Shown here: piece after piece, positions 26,246 through 35,752 of the stretch
Layout of the letters: each line of letters begins with the position of its first letter
Numbering within the stretch: position 1 is the stretch's first letter
Origin: an uncultured Saprospiraceae bacterium
Lineage (GTDB): Bacteria; Bacteroidota; Bacteroidia; Chitinophagales; Saprospiraceae
Reading direction: 5' to 3'
DNA length: 64,000 nt
Assembly: GCA_937959275.1 (NCBI GenBank)
Contig: CALGLU010000039.1
Coordinates: 1-64,000, forward strand
Made by a program: the position numbers and the translations under genes
The notes under the pieces: generated by a model
What the model saw: the letters and a program-made list of their open reading frames with translations, nothing else
Databases searched by the model: none
Told to the model about the DNA's origin: nothing

Positions 26246-27475
26246 CTATTGCTTTAGGATGATTTCATCGATGTCGTGCCATTTAATATTGATCGCATCT
26301 TTTTTTCCAGATGCAAATAATAAAATGCCATTATTCTGCTGCGAAACATCCTGAGACCCTCCTAATAAATATTCTTCGCCACACCATAAATACACCATGG
26401 AATACGAATTATTTTTTGGTACAATACGCTTGATATTCTTAAACGGAATTTGATATTCGATATTATCATCATTCCCTTCTAAAGTTTCTATCTCCCACAT
26501 CTCATCGATATCATACACAATAAGTCCTTCAAATGTATGATCATCAAATGTCAAAACTTGAGCTTTCAGACCTTTTGGCGTTTTGTAATCTTCATACGCT
26601 GGACCAACAGGGCTATCAGCTACTATTTCCAGACTTCTAAAATCACTCCAGCCGACTTCAATATTACCGACCTCTTGATTAAAAATCCGAATGCCCCGAT
26701 TGCCATTGTCGACATCATTTGAATCGTCCAGTTTCATTTCTTTGCCACTATGGGTTTTAATAATAGAACCATTCCCATCTTTAGTGATCGATGCGATATG
26801 TTTGAATAGGATTTTTTGATCGCCATATTTAGAATCTCCATCCAACACATCTTCGCCACAACGCTCATCAAGATCCCATTTGATAAAGCCAGTCAACACA
26901 CCATTTCGTCTGGTCTTGACATGACCATAGATTGCCTTTCCAAATGGTGGACTTAATGACGTCTTAGCTTGGCTAAACTCAATTTTCTTAATTTTTTGCC
27001 AATCAATTTTCATTACACCCAATTCATAATCGTGTAAGTGTATCGTTGCGCCTACATCATTTGACCCGCCATTCAAATGGATTGTCAAGCCATTCTTCAT
27101 TTGCAAATCAACATTATCTCCTCGTCTCATTGTCAATGACTGGATCTCTCCAAACTGACAAGCAAATAAATGCGAAGAATTACTGTATTTGTTCTTCCAT
27201 AAACTGCGCAGATCCCAATCAAAGCCAGACCATAATCCTCCTGAAGATTGATCATTGTCCATTGATTTGTATTGATCAGATTGTACTTTTTCAGCATTGA
27301 ATAAATCATGCCAGTACATTTCCTCCTTGCCCCAACGCATAAATCCCTCAAATTCTTCTCCCGAATCAGTGATTAAGGTCCCATAGATTAAACTCGGGTT
27401 TTCTTGGGCATGGCCATTGGTTTGACAAACGAATGTCAGAAAAAACAAGGTCGGAATGTAAATCAAGAACCGCAT
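26246..27475 (-). CDS. Secreted triple-repeat protein (paralogue of 22744-23997)
   Basis: From the ATG at 27475 the protein has about 409 residues: a clear signal peptide (FLIYIPTLFFLTFVCQTNGHAQ, cut before E) and three repeats with the same pattern as its paralogue (YGTLITDSGEEFEGFMRWG, IYGHVKTRRNGVLTGFIKWD, then the LKAQVLTFDDHTFEGLIVYD unit). An in-frame TTG at 27517 adds 14 residues ahead of the signal and was rejected. It is the first gene of the apparent operon with lytS and lytTR. The combination suggests an envelope protein tied to the two-component system. Function unknown. Confidence 0.62.
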   Translation of the reverse strand: MRFLIYIPTLFFLTFVCQTNGHAQENPSLIYGTLITDSGEEFEGFMRWGKEEMYWHDLFNAEKVQSDQYKSMDNDQSSGGLWSGFDWDLRSLWKNKYSNSSHLFACQFGEIQSLTMRRGDNVDLQMKNGLTIHLNGGSNDVGATIHLHDYELGVMKIDWQKIKKIEFSQAKTSLSPPFGKAIYGHVKTRRNGVLTGFIKWDLDERCGEDVLDGDSKYGDQKILFKHIASITKDGNGSIIKTHSGKEMKLDDSNDVDNGNRGIRIFNQEVGNIEVGWSDFRSLEIVADSPVGPAYEDYKTPKGLKAQVLTFDDHTFEGLIVYDIDEMWEIETLEGNDDNIEYQIPFKNIKRIVPKNNSYSMVYLWCGEEYLLGGSQDVSQQNNGILLFASGKKDAINIKWHDIDEIILKQ

Positions 27476-27517
27476 ATAAAGATAAAGTTGCAAAAATAAT
27501 ACCTGCTCTCCCACCAA

Positions 27518-28100
27518 GAATGACTCAATCGGTAAAATTTAGCTCTGAATCGGGGTATATCAAAATCAAAAATAGAAATCAACATGGAACTTGAACGTAT
27601 TATTATTAACATGCGTAAAACTGCAAACCTGATGCTCCCATCATAGATAAGGGTTGATTACAGTGAAAAATTGAATTTTTATAGGACTTTATAAAATCCT
27701 AGTATTAACATTCGTATGAATACAGTCCACCTTCTAGCTAAACATTCCCAAAACAGCTCTTCATAAAATCAAAGCTTTTCTACCACATCCTACTCCGGAT
27801 ATGTATAAATACAATTTGTATCTTTTGTTTTTCAATTTGATGATTAAGCTTACTTTGTGGTAATTCACGACTTTTCTGTCTTAATTAAAGTTGTGAATTG
27901 CAATAAACCTTTGAATCCCTTAGTTTGACATGTGATTGATTAAGAAATTAAATACAGATATGACGACTTCTATCATTTCATGTGTGTAATTCTTAAACTG
28001 AGCCATTCTTGTAACCTTTCACGATAGTTTAGATTTTTATTCTAAGTTCTTCGCTTATGGCGAAACGCTTACTTAACAGGTCATTAATTAACATTTGGAT
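27518..28100. other. Intergenic region, nothing identified
   Basis: About 580 AT-rich bases between divergently oriented genes (the paralogue on minus, the propeller protein on plus). It should contain both promoters, but I see no exact TAnnTTTG with a suitable partner, no strong hairpin and no coding frame. Confidence 0.4.
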
Positions 28101-31100
28101 ATGCACTCTTATTCTTATTTAAAACAATGGTCGCTAGTCTTCATTCTATTTTTAACTAGCGCATTTCAGCATTGTCTTATATCCCAACACACCAAACATC
28201 AAAAATCATTGGAAAAGGCATCACAAGCTTTTCCCGCAACACAATTAGTAAAGGTGGATCATACCCAAACGTCTTGGTATATTGAAATGCAGAAAGAGAA
28301 CCCAAATCTAATTAATGCAGAAAAATATTTCATTATCTATTTTAAAGCTTACCCACACGAGACAAGTAAACAACGCAAACTATTCATCCGATGGCTGACA
28401 ACTCATAGACCTAATGTCGATCAAGATGGCTATGTGATCAAATCCAATGTACAGTCATACCAAGATATGCTTGGCAAACATGAGCAAAAGGCACTCCTTA
28501 AGAAGTCAGCTTCATCTGGATCATGGCGCATGATCGGTCCTAATAATCATCTCAAAACCAGATGCGATGGAGAGTCAAGCTGGATGTCTGGTGGATATGT
28601 CGACAGGGTCTATATTAACCCATATAACACCCAGAATCTAATTGCTGGCTTTTCTTTTGGAGGGCTATGGGTGAGTCAAGACCAAGGAGATACCTGGGCT
28701 CTAACAGATGGAGAATTTCCAAACGGCACCAACACATATGCGAACAATGATAGATATTATGGAGAGATAGAATCCTGTGCGTCAAATCCATCTGTTGTAT
28801 ATGCCGCTACAGAAGCTGGACTCCTCAAAAGTACTAATTCAGGTAATGATTGGAATTATTGCGCTACACTGAATCGCACAGTCGATGTGAATAACAGACC
28901 GTATTATATCACAGTCAACCCAAACAACCCCAATATCATAACCTCTACTTTCGGCAGGCGAGTCTATCATTCAACCACAGGTGGAGCCTCATGGACTCTT
29001 GCCTTTGACAATTCTAATGGAGGCCCTAATGTAAATGGTCGGAACCAACACGTCGTTTCTGCTTTTGGCTTGTATGAAAGAGACTATAATTTCTTTGGAT
29101 TGGAAATAAATTATAACAACCCAAATATCGTTTACCTAGGTTTACGCAACAACAATAATGAACCGTGTATATATAAATCTACAAATGGTGGTGCTTCGTT
29201 CAGCTTGTTGATTAATCTGAATGTCGTGAATAACAGAATTATGCCTGCGCATCTGGAATTACATACGATTGTCTCAAGTCCTAGTAAATTTTTCATCACA
29301 CCAAGATGGGAGACGGACGACACCATGTATACCTACGATGCGAACGGCAATCTTCTGAAGGCATTACAGCTTAATACTAATGCCCAAGCAGTAGGCATTT
29401 CATGGACTGATGAAAACACAATCTACAATGGGAAATACTTAGGAGAGCATCTATACAAATCCACTAATGGTGGGCCAAACTTTACCGATATGATGACCAT
29501 TAATCCTAATTCTTGTAAATCCGTACATGCTGACGTCAGGGATATAGATGTCAATGGAAATCTCGTTCTTATTGCCACAGATGGTGGCATGTCAATATCT
29601 AAAGATGGTGGTGTTTCGATCCGTACGATTGGACATGAGATTTCTGCAGCAGATTTGTGGGGCTTTAGTAGTTCTTTACGCTCAGAGATTTGTATCGCCT
29701 CCATGGATCACGGCCCTACAAGTATCAGGCGTTTTGTGGGAGACGAAGGGTGGATCGATCGTGGAGGTGCTGATGCACTTCACGCTACCGTCAGCCAGTC
29801 TCACGATAGATGGGTTTATTATAATCGAAATTATGGAGGTAGATTTAAAGAATATGTCAATCCAGATGGTACACTCTCTAATCGGACAGCAGTGGCTCCA
29901 CCTTTTACTCTAGATATATTAGAATTTCATCCGAATATATACAACATAATATATGGCATAGATGATAGGACGCTCTATCGAACGGTGGATAACTTTAGCA
30001 GTGATGAAGGCTATGAGACGATATTTACATTCAATAAGACCATTCGTAAATTCAGAATAGCAAAGGACAATCCGAAAATCATGTATGTCTTACTCTCAAA
30101 CAACGAAATCAGAAAATCAATCAATAGTGGAGCTAACTGGACCAACATAACACCTGGAATTGGAGTTAATTATTTAGGGCTGACCATTGGCGAGACAGCA
30201 GATGACTTGTTTGTTTCTCTTGGAAATTCGAACAGTGCTATTAAAGTTATAAAATCAATAAATGGAGGAAACTCTTGGCAAAATTGGACGACGCCAAATC
30301 TTCCAGCTCAAGCTACTGCGGCCATCACGCATCAAATTGGCACAGATGGTGGTGTCTATATGGCATATATTGGTATGGATGGAGTCTGGTATCGAAATAA
30401 TCAAATGAGCCAATGGGAAGAACTAGGCAATGGGTTACCAATGTTAGGGTATTTAAATAATGATAATATTTATGCCGTACCCAATCAAGGTGTGTGCAGA
30501 ATGGGAAGTGCGCGAGGCGCTTGGGAGCACGACCTTTATGAGGCTTCGGATTTAGTCGCAAATTTTTCTGTAGAGACGAATCAAGTCAGGTGTTCAAATC
30601 AAATCGTCAGCTTTATTGATAACTCATCCACAGCTCCAATTGCAGTCAATTATTCGTGGTCCTTTCCTGGAGGCAGTCCTTCCTCTTCTTCAAGCCAGTA
30701 TCCTGCTGTTGTCTATTCGAATCCTGGAACTTATGATGTTACGCTCACCATAACAGATGGTAGTGGCAATAGTGATACACACACCTTGACTGATTTTATA
30801 GAAGTAACGACTGAATGCGATAATGGAATACTCAGCCCTTATGAGAATGGGTTCAAGTGTAACAATAATAATATAGCTGAAAGTACGTGGATAAGTGGTC
30901 AGCAAGAACTATTGATTCATGACTTTACAACTGAAAGTGGGACTGAATTTTTGGTCGATCTAAATGTGATTACGAATTGTTATAATAAGACAGCCAATCT
31001 GCAAGCGCTGATTGATGTAGAATTTGACAAAATTAATGTCTCTACATATAATCATTTTGACCGGGTGACACAAAGTCCTATTTCTGGCGATGGCACCGCT

Positions 31101-31820
31101 AAGGTCACGTCATTCGAATCATCTTTTGCTGAAATATCATTTGAAATCCGAAATAAACAATTATTTCTTTCAATGCTAAGCAATCCATGTGGTAGTGCAG
31201 GTCGTGTGAAACTGAATCCTTCGTGCGTCTTCGATGCATGCCAAAATACGATTCCCCAAGGAACTTTAATTTCTGGCGGAACAGAAGTTGAGATTGTGGA
31301 TTTTGCAGGCTCATCTGGTGATCTATTTTACCTGAGCCTACATAGTTATGTGAACTGTTATTCTAAATCATCTAAAGCGCTCACAGTAGTTGACATTTCT
31401 GAGCAAACCATTAACGTTCTAGATTATTTTCATTTTGATTCTGAGACCAGTAGTGCCATTGAAGGAGATGGGACGAATAATATCACTTCTACGAGTGCTG
31501 CCTATGGTAAGATATCCTATAGCTTAAATGGGACTAAACTCTACTTTACATTGATCAGTAATGCTTGCGGAAGTACAGGAAGAATAGAGACATCTTGTTG
31601 GCGAGAATTGGGCAATCTATGTCTTGACATCATAGATCAAAGTGGTGCAAACATAATCACAAATGACCAACATGCCAATCAAATTATCAATACTGATGGA
31701 ATAGTGCCGAATGGTGCCAACATCAGCTATACGGCCGGGGATTACATTGTACTAAAACCACCTTCATTTGAAGTGACCTTAGGTGCGCTCTTTGAAGCCA
31801 AAATTGGACCTTGCCAATAA
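28101..31820 (+). CDS. Giant secreted beta-propeller/PKD protein with 3-coathanger C-terminus
   Basis: About 1239 residues from the ATG at 28101 (an in-frame TTG lies two codons earlier). A signal peptide (about 1-30) is followed by sortilin/BNR-type propeller repeats (about 145-810; recurring SxDxGxTW-like STNSGNDW, SINSGANWTN, SINGGNSWQN), a PKD domain (about 820-905, YSWSFPGG and PGTYDVTLTITDG), two cysteine-containing repeats of about 115 residues (each ending NPCGSAGR or NACGSTGR) and a terminal module, GDYIVLKPPSFEVTLGA, matching the '3-coathanger stack' region of Bacteroidota surface proteins. It is probably exported by type IX secretion. The substrate or binding partner is unknown; no sialidase active-site set was confirmed. 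Confidence 0.75.
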   Translation: MHSYSYLKQWSLVFILFLTSAFQHCLISQHTKHQKSLEKASQAFPATQLVKVDHTQTSWYIEMQKENPNLINAEKYFIIYFKAYPHETSKQRKLFIRWLTTHRPNVDQDGYVIKSNVQSYQDMLGKHEQKALLKKSASSGSWRMIGPNNHLKTRCDGESSWMSGGYVDRVYINPYNTQNLIAGFSFGGLWVSQDQGDTWALTDGEFPNGTNTYANNDRYYGEIESCASNPSVVYAATEAGLLKSTNSGNDWNYCATLNRTVDVNNRPYYITVNPNNPNIITSTFGRRVYHSTTGGASWTLAFDNSNGGPNVNGRNQHVVSAFGLYERDYNFFGLEINYNNPNIVYLGLRNNNNEPCIYKSTNGGASFSLLINLNVVNNRIMPAHLELHTIVSSPSKFFITPRWETDDTMYTYDANGNLLKALQLNTNAQAVGISWTDENTIYNGKYLGEHLYKSTNGGPNFTDMMTINPNSCKSVHADVRDIDVNGNLVLIATDGGMSISKDGGVSIRTIGHEISAADLWGFSSSLRSEICIASMDHGPTSIRRFVGDEGWIDRGGADALHATVSQSHDRWVYYNRNYGGRFKEYVNPDGTLSNRTAVAPPFTLDILEFHPNIYNIIYGIDDRTLYRTVDNFSSDEGYETIFTFNKTIRKFRIAKDNPKIMYVLLSNNEIRKSINSGANWTNITPGIGVNYLGLTIGETADDLFVSLGNSNSAIKVIKSINGGNSWQNWTTPNLPAQATAAITHQIGTDGGVYMAYIGMDGVWYRNNQMSQWEELGNGLPMLGYLNNDNIYAVPNQGVCRMGSARGAWEHDLYEASDLVANFSVETNQVRCSNQIVSFIDNSSTAPIAVNYSWSFPGGSPSSSSSQYPAVVYSNPGTYDVTLTITDGSGNSDTHTLTDFIEVTTECDNGILSPYENGFKCNNNNIAESTWISGQQELLIHDFTTESGTEFLVDLNVITNCYNKTANLQALIDVEFDKINVSTYNHFDRVTQSPISGDGTAKVTSFESSFAEISFEIRNKQLFLSMLSNPCGSAGRVKLNPSCVFDACQNTIPQGTLISGGTEVEIVDFAGSSGDLFYLSLHSYVNCYSKSSKALTVVDISEQTINVLDYFHFDSETSSAIEGDGTNNITSTSAAYGKISYSLNGTKLYFTLISNACGSTGRIETSCWRELGNLCLDIIDQSGANIITNDQHANQIINTDGIVPNGANISYTAGDYIVLKPPSFEVTLGALFEAKIGPCQ

Positions 31821-31937
31821 CTCAAGTTAATTTTTATTGGCAAAATTGACAGAATTCTAATTTTTTTTATTCGTTGTTGCATCATTTCTATCCTTGAGTC
31901 ATTCATCATGATGTCATGGGAAATAAAAGACAGATCG

Positions 31938-32271
31938 CTAGTGCTCTGTCAAGTATATATTGACTTGTTGAATTTGAGTGTAGTTTGTGCGTGAACTAGG
32001 CGCAGGTTCGGTCTGATAGCCCAGTGTCTCTAGCACTAAATAAATGGCTGTATGAAAGCAGTTATTTTTCGTCTACTCAAGGCACAGGTTCGCCTTGATA
32101 GCCTTAGTTATCAAGGCCGGTTCTGTAACGCAGTGAAGGCGGAAAAGAACAATTTAATATGGCTGTATATTTAGTTCTTGAGGCTCTAACTATCAAGGCC
32201 GGTTCTGTAACGACGTACATGTGCAAAATACGCCAAAAGCACGAGTCAGTTATGTCTTGACAGAGCACTAG
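31938..32271. mobile_element. MITE-like element, copy A (334 bp)
   Basis: Perfect 16-bp terminal inverted repeats, CTAGTGCTCTGTCAAG (31938-31953) and CTTGACAGAGCACTAG (32256-32271), bound a non-coding sequence highly similar to copy B at 34851-35102 and in the same orientation. Copy A is 82 bp longer; the extra part is framed by two copies of TATCAAGGCCGGTTCTGTAA, so it looks like an internal duplication or insertion in A or a deletion in B. The right end overlaps the stop codon of the sulfatase gene. The rest of 31821-31937 shows nothing notable. Confidence 0.85.
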
Positions 32272-33824
32272 TACAACGCTTCTGAAAAATGCTCTTTAAA
32301 TATGGACATCATCACATCGTCACCTTCATCCGTATCTCCTAATGCTTTACGCTTCGCGACTAATTCTAATTTCATTGTGGCGATGATCTCTTGATAACTG
32401 TCATCAGCATAGGCGTTATAATCTTCATGTGGGTCAGCCTGCAAATCATAAAACTCCCAAGCCGGCTCTGTTGACTCTTGCATCGCTCCTGTCATAGTCA
32501 AGGGTTGACCATAGTAAAAGATCAACTTGTAGCGATCGTTGCGGATGCCGAAATGGGCCGGTCGCTGCGTCTGATGCAGCCAATAGCGATAGTACATATC
32601 ATCTCTCCAATCAGCTGAAGTCTCACCGAATAAATTTTGGCGAAAGCTCCGCCCTTGTACGAAGTCCGGCTTTACTATACGCGCATAATCTGCTAACAAG
32701 GCAGCAAAATCAATATTCAGTATCATATCATCTAATCGCTTTCCGTTCGGAATTTCTTCTGGAAAGCGAATCACAAATGGCATCCGCAGAGACTCTTCAT
32801 AAAACATGCGTTTGTCCATCATCCCATGCTCACCTAAAAAATAACCTTGATCTGCAGTATAAATAACCACTGTATTTTTAGCAAGCCCATGCTCATCCAA
32901 ATAACTCAGCACTTTACCAATATTGTCATCAATAGCAGCTCCACAACGTAAGAAGTCTTTCACAAACTTTTGATAGGTTTTCTGTCTGGCAAGTGTGTCA
33001 GTTAATCCTTCTGTCGAAAATGGTAGGCCCGGATATCTGCCATGATTATTATTCTTTGTATGCGTTATCCATCGCTCCTCCAACACAGCCAATTTTTGAC
33101 CTTTAAATGAACGACCATTTGTCTCCGGACCAAAATCATACAGCGAATGTGGCTCTGGAAAAATCACATCGGCATACATAGAATCAAATCGAGCAGGATA
33201 ATCAAAAGGCTCATGCGTCGCCTTGAAATGCATATTGAGAAAAAATGGCTTTTGCTCGTCCCGACTCTCCAGCCACTTAATCGTTTCATCTCCAATCACA
33301 TCAGAAGAAAATCCTTGATATTCATTGCCGCCTTGATTGCCATCTTGCCAATTATCACGCGACTTAAATTTTGGATTATGATAAAGACCTTGTCCTGGAA
33401 ACACAAGAAAATGATCAAAGCCTGCTGGTTGTTTTTTCAGATGCCATTTTCCAATCAAGGCTGTTTCATATCCACTTTGTTGGAGTTCTTTGGCAATTGT
33501 CATCTCTGCTGGATCCAAGGCGTCAGACAAGGTGTAAATTCCATTTTGATGACTGTATTGCCCCGTCAAAATAGAACCCCGACTCGGTACACAGATTGAA
33601 TTCGTACAAAAGACATTGTCTAAAACAGTTCCCTCCCTCGCAAGTCGTTTAATGTTTTTATTTTCAATATGGTTATCTAAGACACTATCATAAATACCCC
33701 AGGCTTGCGACGTGTGGTCATCAGAGAGGATAAATAAAATGTTTGGTGGAGATGGGTTTAGCTCTACTTGCTTATTGCAACTCAAACAAACTAATAGCAT
33801 CAAAATAGAGATGTAGATTTTCAC
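32268..33824 (-). CDS. Lipoprotein sulfatase (S1 type)
   Basis: The 518-residue protein has a lipobox LLVCLSC (Cys16), metal-binding DD (35-36) in LFILSDDH, and the formylglycine site C78-VPSR in NSICVPSRGSILTGQ, with ALIGKWHLKK and the VIYTADQGYFLGEHG metal motif further on. Cys-type S1 sulfatases need an anaerobic or FGE-type maturase to convert the cysteine. It removes sulfate esters from glycans or other sulfated compounds in the periplasm or at the surface. It starts with GTG. The TAG stop lies inside the terminal repeat of MITE-like copy A, so the last residues may have been altered by insertion. Confidence 0.92.
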   Translation of the reverse strand: MKIYISILMLLVCLSCNKQVELNPSPPNILFILSDDHTSQAWGIYDSVLDNHIENKNIKRLAREGTVLDNVFCTNSICVPSRGSILTGQYSHQNGIYTLSDALDPAEMTIAKELQQSGYETALIGKWHLKKQPAGFDHFLVFPGQGLYHNPKFKSRDNWQDGNQGGNEYQGFSSDVIGDETIKWLESRDEQKPFFLNMHFKATHEPFDYPARFDSMYADVIFPEPHSLYDFGPETNGRSFKGQKLAVLEERWITHTKNNNHGRYPGLPFSTEGLTDTLARQKTYQKFVKDFLRCGAAIDDNIGKVLSYLDEHGLAKNTVVIYTADQGYFLGEHGMMDKRMFYEESLRMPFVIRFPEEIPNGKRLDDMILNIDFAALLADYARIVKPDFVQGRSFRQNLFGETSADWRDDMYYRYWLHQTQRPAHFGIRNDRYKLIFYYGQPLTMTGAMQESTEPAWEFYDLQADPHEDYNAYADDSYQEIIATMKLELVAKRKALGDTDEGDDVMMSIFKEHFSEALY

Positions 33825-33905
33825 TTTAGTAAACTAAGGAAAAATATTCATTTCACATATGCAGATATGTCCAATTGTTTTGGGCCAAGAAATCTAGCTT
33901 GGATT

Positions 33906-33942
33906 AAAAAAGGCACAATTCCGTTTTACTGAAATTGTGCCC
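33906..33942 (-). terminator. Rho-independent terminator
   Basis: On the minus strand GGCACAATT and AATTGTGCC arms pair and are followed by TTTTTT (33911-33906). It lies just downstream of the DUF1573 gene. Confidence 0.85.
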
Positions 33943-33970
33943 TTACCAAATTGTATGTATACTTTTCTAT

Positions 33971-34699
33971 TTAATGTATAATTGAGACTTGTTTAGCGAT
34001 TCTGTGTTTTCCTTCTGCTTTAATCGCAACAGTATACGTTCCAGCTTGGAGATCACTTGCATCAAATTGAATTTCATTTGTAGATCCTTTTTGGAATTGC
34101 TGACGATTCACCAGTTGCCCACTCGCATTATATAGATACGCAGTTGCTTCAGAATCAGTAGCATTATCCAATCTAACTGTTAGAAGATCTGAAGTCGGAT
34201 TCGGATAAATAACAACATCAGTCGACTCAATATCTACTAGATTAAATGGAGCCGAAGCTAATTCTAATACTTCCACCTTTGTTTCAGATTCGGATTTAAT
34301 GACTTCTCCTGTGATAGTCAAATAGCTCATAGCCGGATTTGTGTTAGCTGTTATGGTAACACGTTTGCTTTGCAAGCCTACTTTATTTTTAGAATCAAAG
34401 CGAACAACTAATTGTGCGGTTTCTCCTGGAGCGATTGGCATTTTAGGCCATTCTGGCACAGTACAACCGCAAGAGCCTTTAGCATCTGTAATGATCAGAG
34501 GTTCGGTGCCTGTATTTTCAAATTCAAAAACAGTCTGGACGATTTCCCCAGATTCGATTGTTCCATAATTAAATATTGGTCCTTCAAATGTAATGTCAGT
34601 TGTAATTTCTGGGATAGCAATTTCAGATTTTTCTTGTGCATTGATTAGTGTTGCACAAAACAGACAGGATAACAAAAAGCATGTTTTAACTAATTTCAT
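33971..34699 (-). CDS. DUF1573 protein with type IX sorting domain
   Basis: The 242-residue protein has a signal peptide (about 1-21, ending INAQ), a DUF1573 immunoglobulin-like domain (about 36-135, with FNYGTIESGE, FEFENTGTEPLII and the SCGCTVPEWP motif) and a C-terminal type IX sorting domain (about 160-242: VVIYPNPTSDLLTV, LYNASGQLV, LQAGTYTVAI, ending AKQVSIIH). DUF1573 proteins are common secreted Bacteroidota proteins of unknown role. It should be exported through the type IX system. A terminator follows. Confidence 0.88.
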   Translation of the reverse strand: MKLVKTCFLLSCLFCATLINAQEKSEIAIPEITTDITFEGPIFNYGTIESGEIVQTVFEFENTGTEPLIITDAKGSCGCTVPEWPKMPIAPGETAQLVVRFDSKNKVGLQSKRVTITANTNPAMSYLTITGEVIKSESETKVEVLELASAPFNLVDIESTDVVIYPNPTSDLLTVRLDNATDSEATAYLYNASGQLVNRQQFQKGSTNEIQFDASDLQAGTYTVAIKAEGKHRIAKQVSIIH

Positions 34700-34850
34700 A
34701 ATGTTTAATTGTTTAATGAATAAATTGTGGCAGTCAAGCTTTCATGTTGTTTGATACCACAATATATCTTTAGAAATTATTGACATGCTAATTCTAGAGA
34801 GCCATTATGATCTTATTCACATATTATTGGGAAGCGGTTTTGGATTGGTG
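34700..34850. other. Upstream region of the DUF1573 gene
   Basis: A short AT-rich stretch that must hold the DUF1573 promoter; it ends where MITE-like copy B begins. No gene or strong motif seen. Confidence 0.35.
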
Positions 34851-35102
34851 CTAGTGGTCTGTCAAGTATATATTGACTAGTTGAATTTGAGAGTAGTTTG
34901 TGCATGAACTAGGCGCAGGTTCGGTCTGATAGCCCAGTGTCTCTAGCACTAAATAAATGGCTATATGAAAGCAGTTATTTTTCGTCTACTCAAGGCAGAG
35001 GTTCGCTTTGATAGCCTTAGCTATCAAGGCAGGTTCTGTAACGACGTACATGTGCAAAATACGCCAAAAGCACTAGTCAGTTATGTCTTGACAGAGCACT
35101 AG
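34851..35102. mobile_element. MITE-like element, copy B (252 bp)
   Basis: The ends CTAGTGGTCTGTCAAG (34851-34866) and CTTGACAGAGCACTAG (35087-35102) are inverted repeats with one mismatch. The interior matches copy A (31938-32271) closely in the same orientation but lacks 82 bp. No coding frame is present. Copies A and B flank the sulfatase and DUF1573 genes as direct repeats. The following 35103-35286 shows nothing recognisable. Confidence 0.85.
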
Positions 35103-35286
35103 TGAGAGGACTGAGTATCGATGCAGTTCTGCTATACCGCTTTGCTTGGTGTCACTTGAGGGTTCCAGATTTCCCTCGGCAAGGTGCACACTTTTTTATC
35201 TGGCTGTGTGCATATCTTAATGTATGTTTTAAGTATGTTGCAACGAAAGATCATTCTAAAGCCACAACCATGATTGGAAATATGTC

Positions 35287-35317
35287 TTGATTTAGTAGAC
35301 AATATTCCTTATATTTG
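35287..35317 (+). promoter_or_regulatory. Promoter of the Xre/RES toxin-antitoxin operon
   Basis: A -33 TTG (35287-35289) and a -7 TATATTTG (35310-35317, exact TAnnTTTG) are separated by 20 bp. The first transcribed base should fall near 35324, which rules out an in-frame TTG start at 35315 and supports the ATG at 35330. Confidence 0.7.
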
Positions 35318-35329
35318 AAAAAATTGACA

Positions 35330-35752
35330 ATGGGAAGTAATTCTAAAATATTAAATAAATATACCAATGCAATAAAAGATGATATTTCGATCATGGAAAA
35401 TTCTTCAAAAGGAATTAACTCAAAAGTGTTTTTTGAACTTGTAGAATTATCAGGATTAAATAAGAACCTTCTTGCTGAAGAGATTTTTGACATCTCTTTA
35501 AAAACTATGCAGAGGTATCACAAAGAAAACTTGACCTTAAATGCAAGAAATAGTGAAATTGCTCTAAAACTATTAAGTCTATTTAAGAAAGGTGAAGAAA
35601 TATTTGGAAACATGAGCTCTTTCTATTCCTGGATAAATAAACCTGCTTATGGTTTAGGTAATCAAATACCTGTAAAATTGATGAATACCAATACGGGTAT
35701 TGATTTAATCGAAGAAGAATTAATCAGGTTAGAATACGGTGCGCTAGCTTAG
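35330..35752 (+). CDS. Xre/MbcA/ParS-type antitoxin
   Basis: The 140-residue protein has a central helical domain with ELSGLNKNLLAEEIFDISLKT (Xre-like HTH) and a C-terminal toxin-binding domain with LLSLFKKGEEIFGNMSSFYSWINKPAYGLGNQIP and IDLIEEELIRLEYG, the MbcA/ParS signature (FxxWLxxPxxxLGG...GxxxVxxxLxRIxxG). It should neutralise the RES protein whose ATG follows its stop codon directly, and repress its own promoter. The start at 35330 was chosen because the promoter overlaps the earlier TTG. Confidence 0.9.
   Translation: MGSNSKILNKYTNAIKDDISIMENSSKGINSKVFFELVELSGLNKNLLAEEIFDISLKTMQRYHKENLTLNARNSEIALKLLSLFKKGEEIFGNMSSFYSWINKPAYGLGNQIPVKLMNTNTGIDLIEEELIRLEYGALA

Noticed and set aside
35102-35290. 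Small gene of 62 codons after MITE copy B
   Set aside because: It begins in the terminal repeat and overlaps the promoter of the antitoxin operon, with no protein-like signal.
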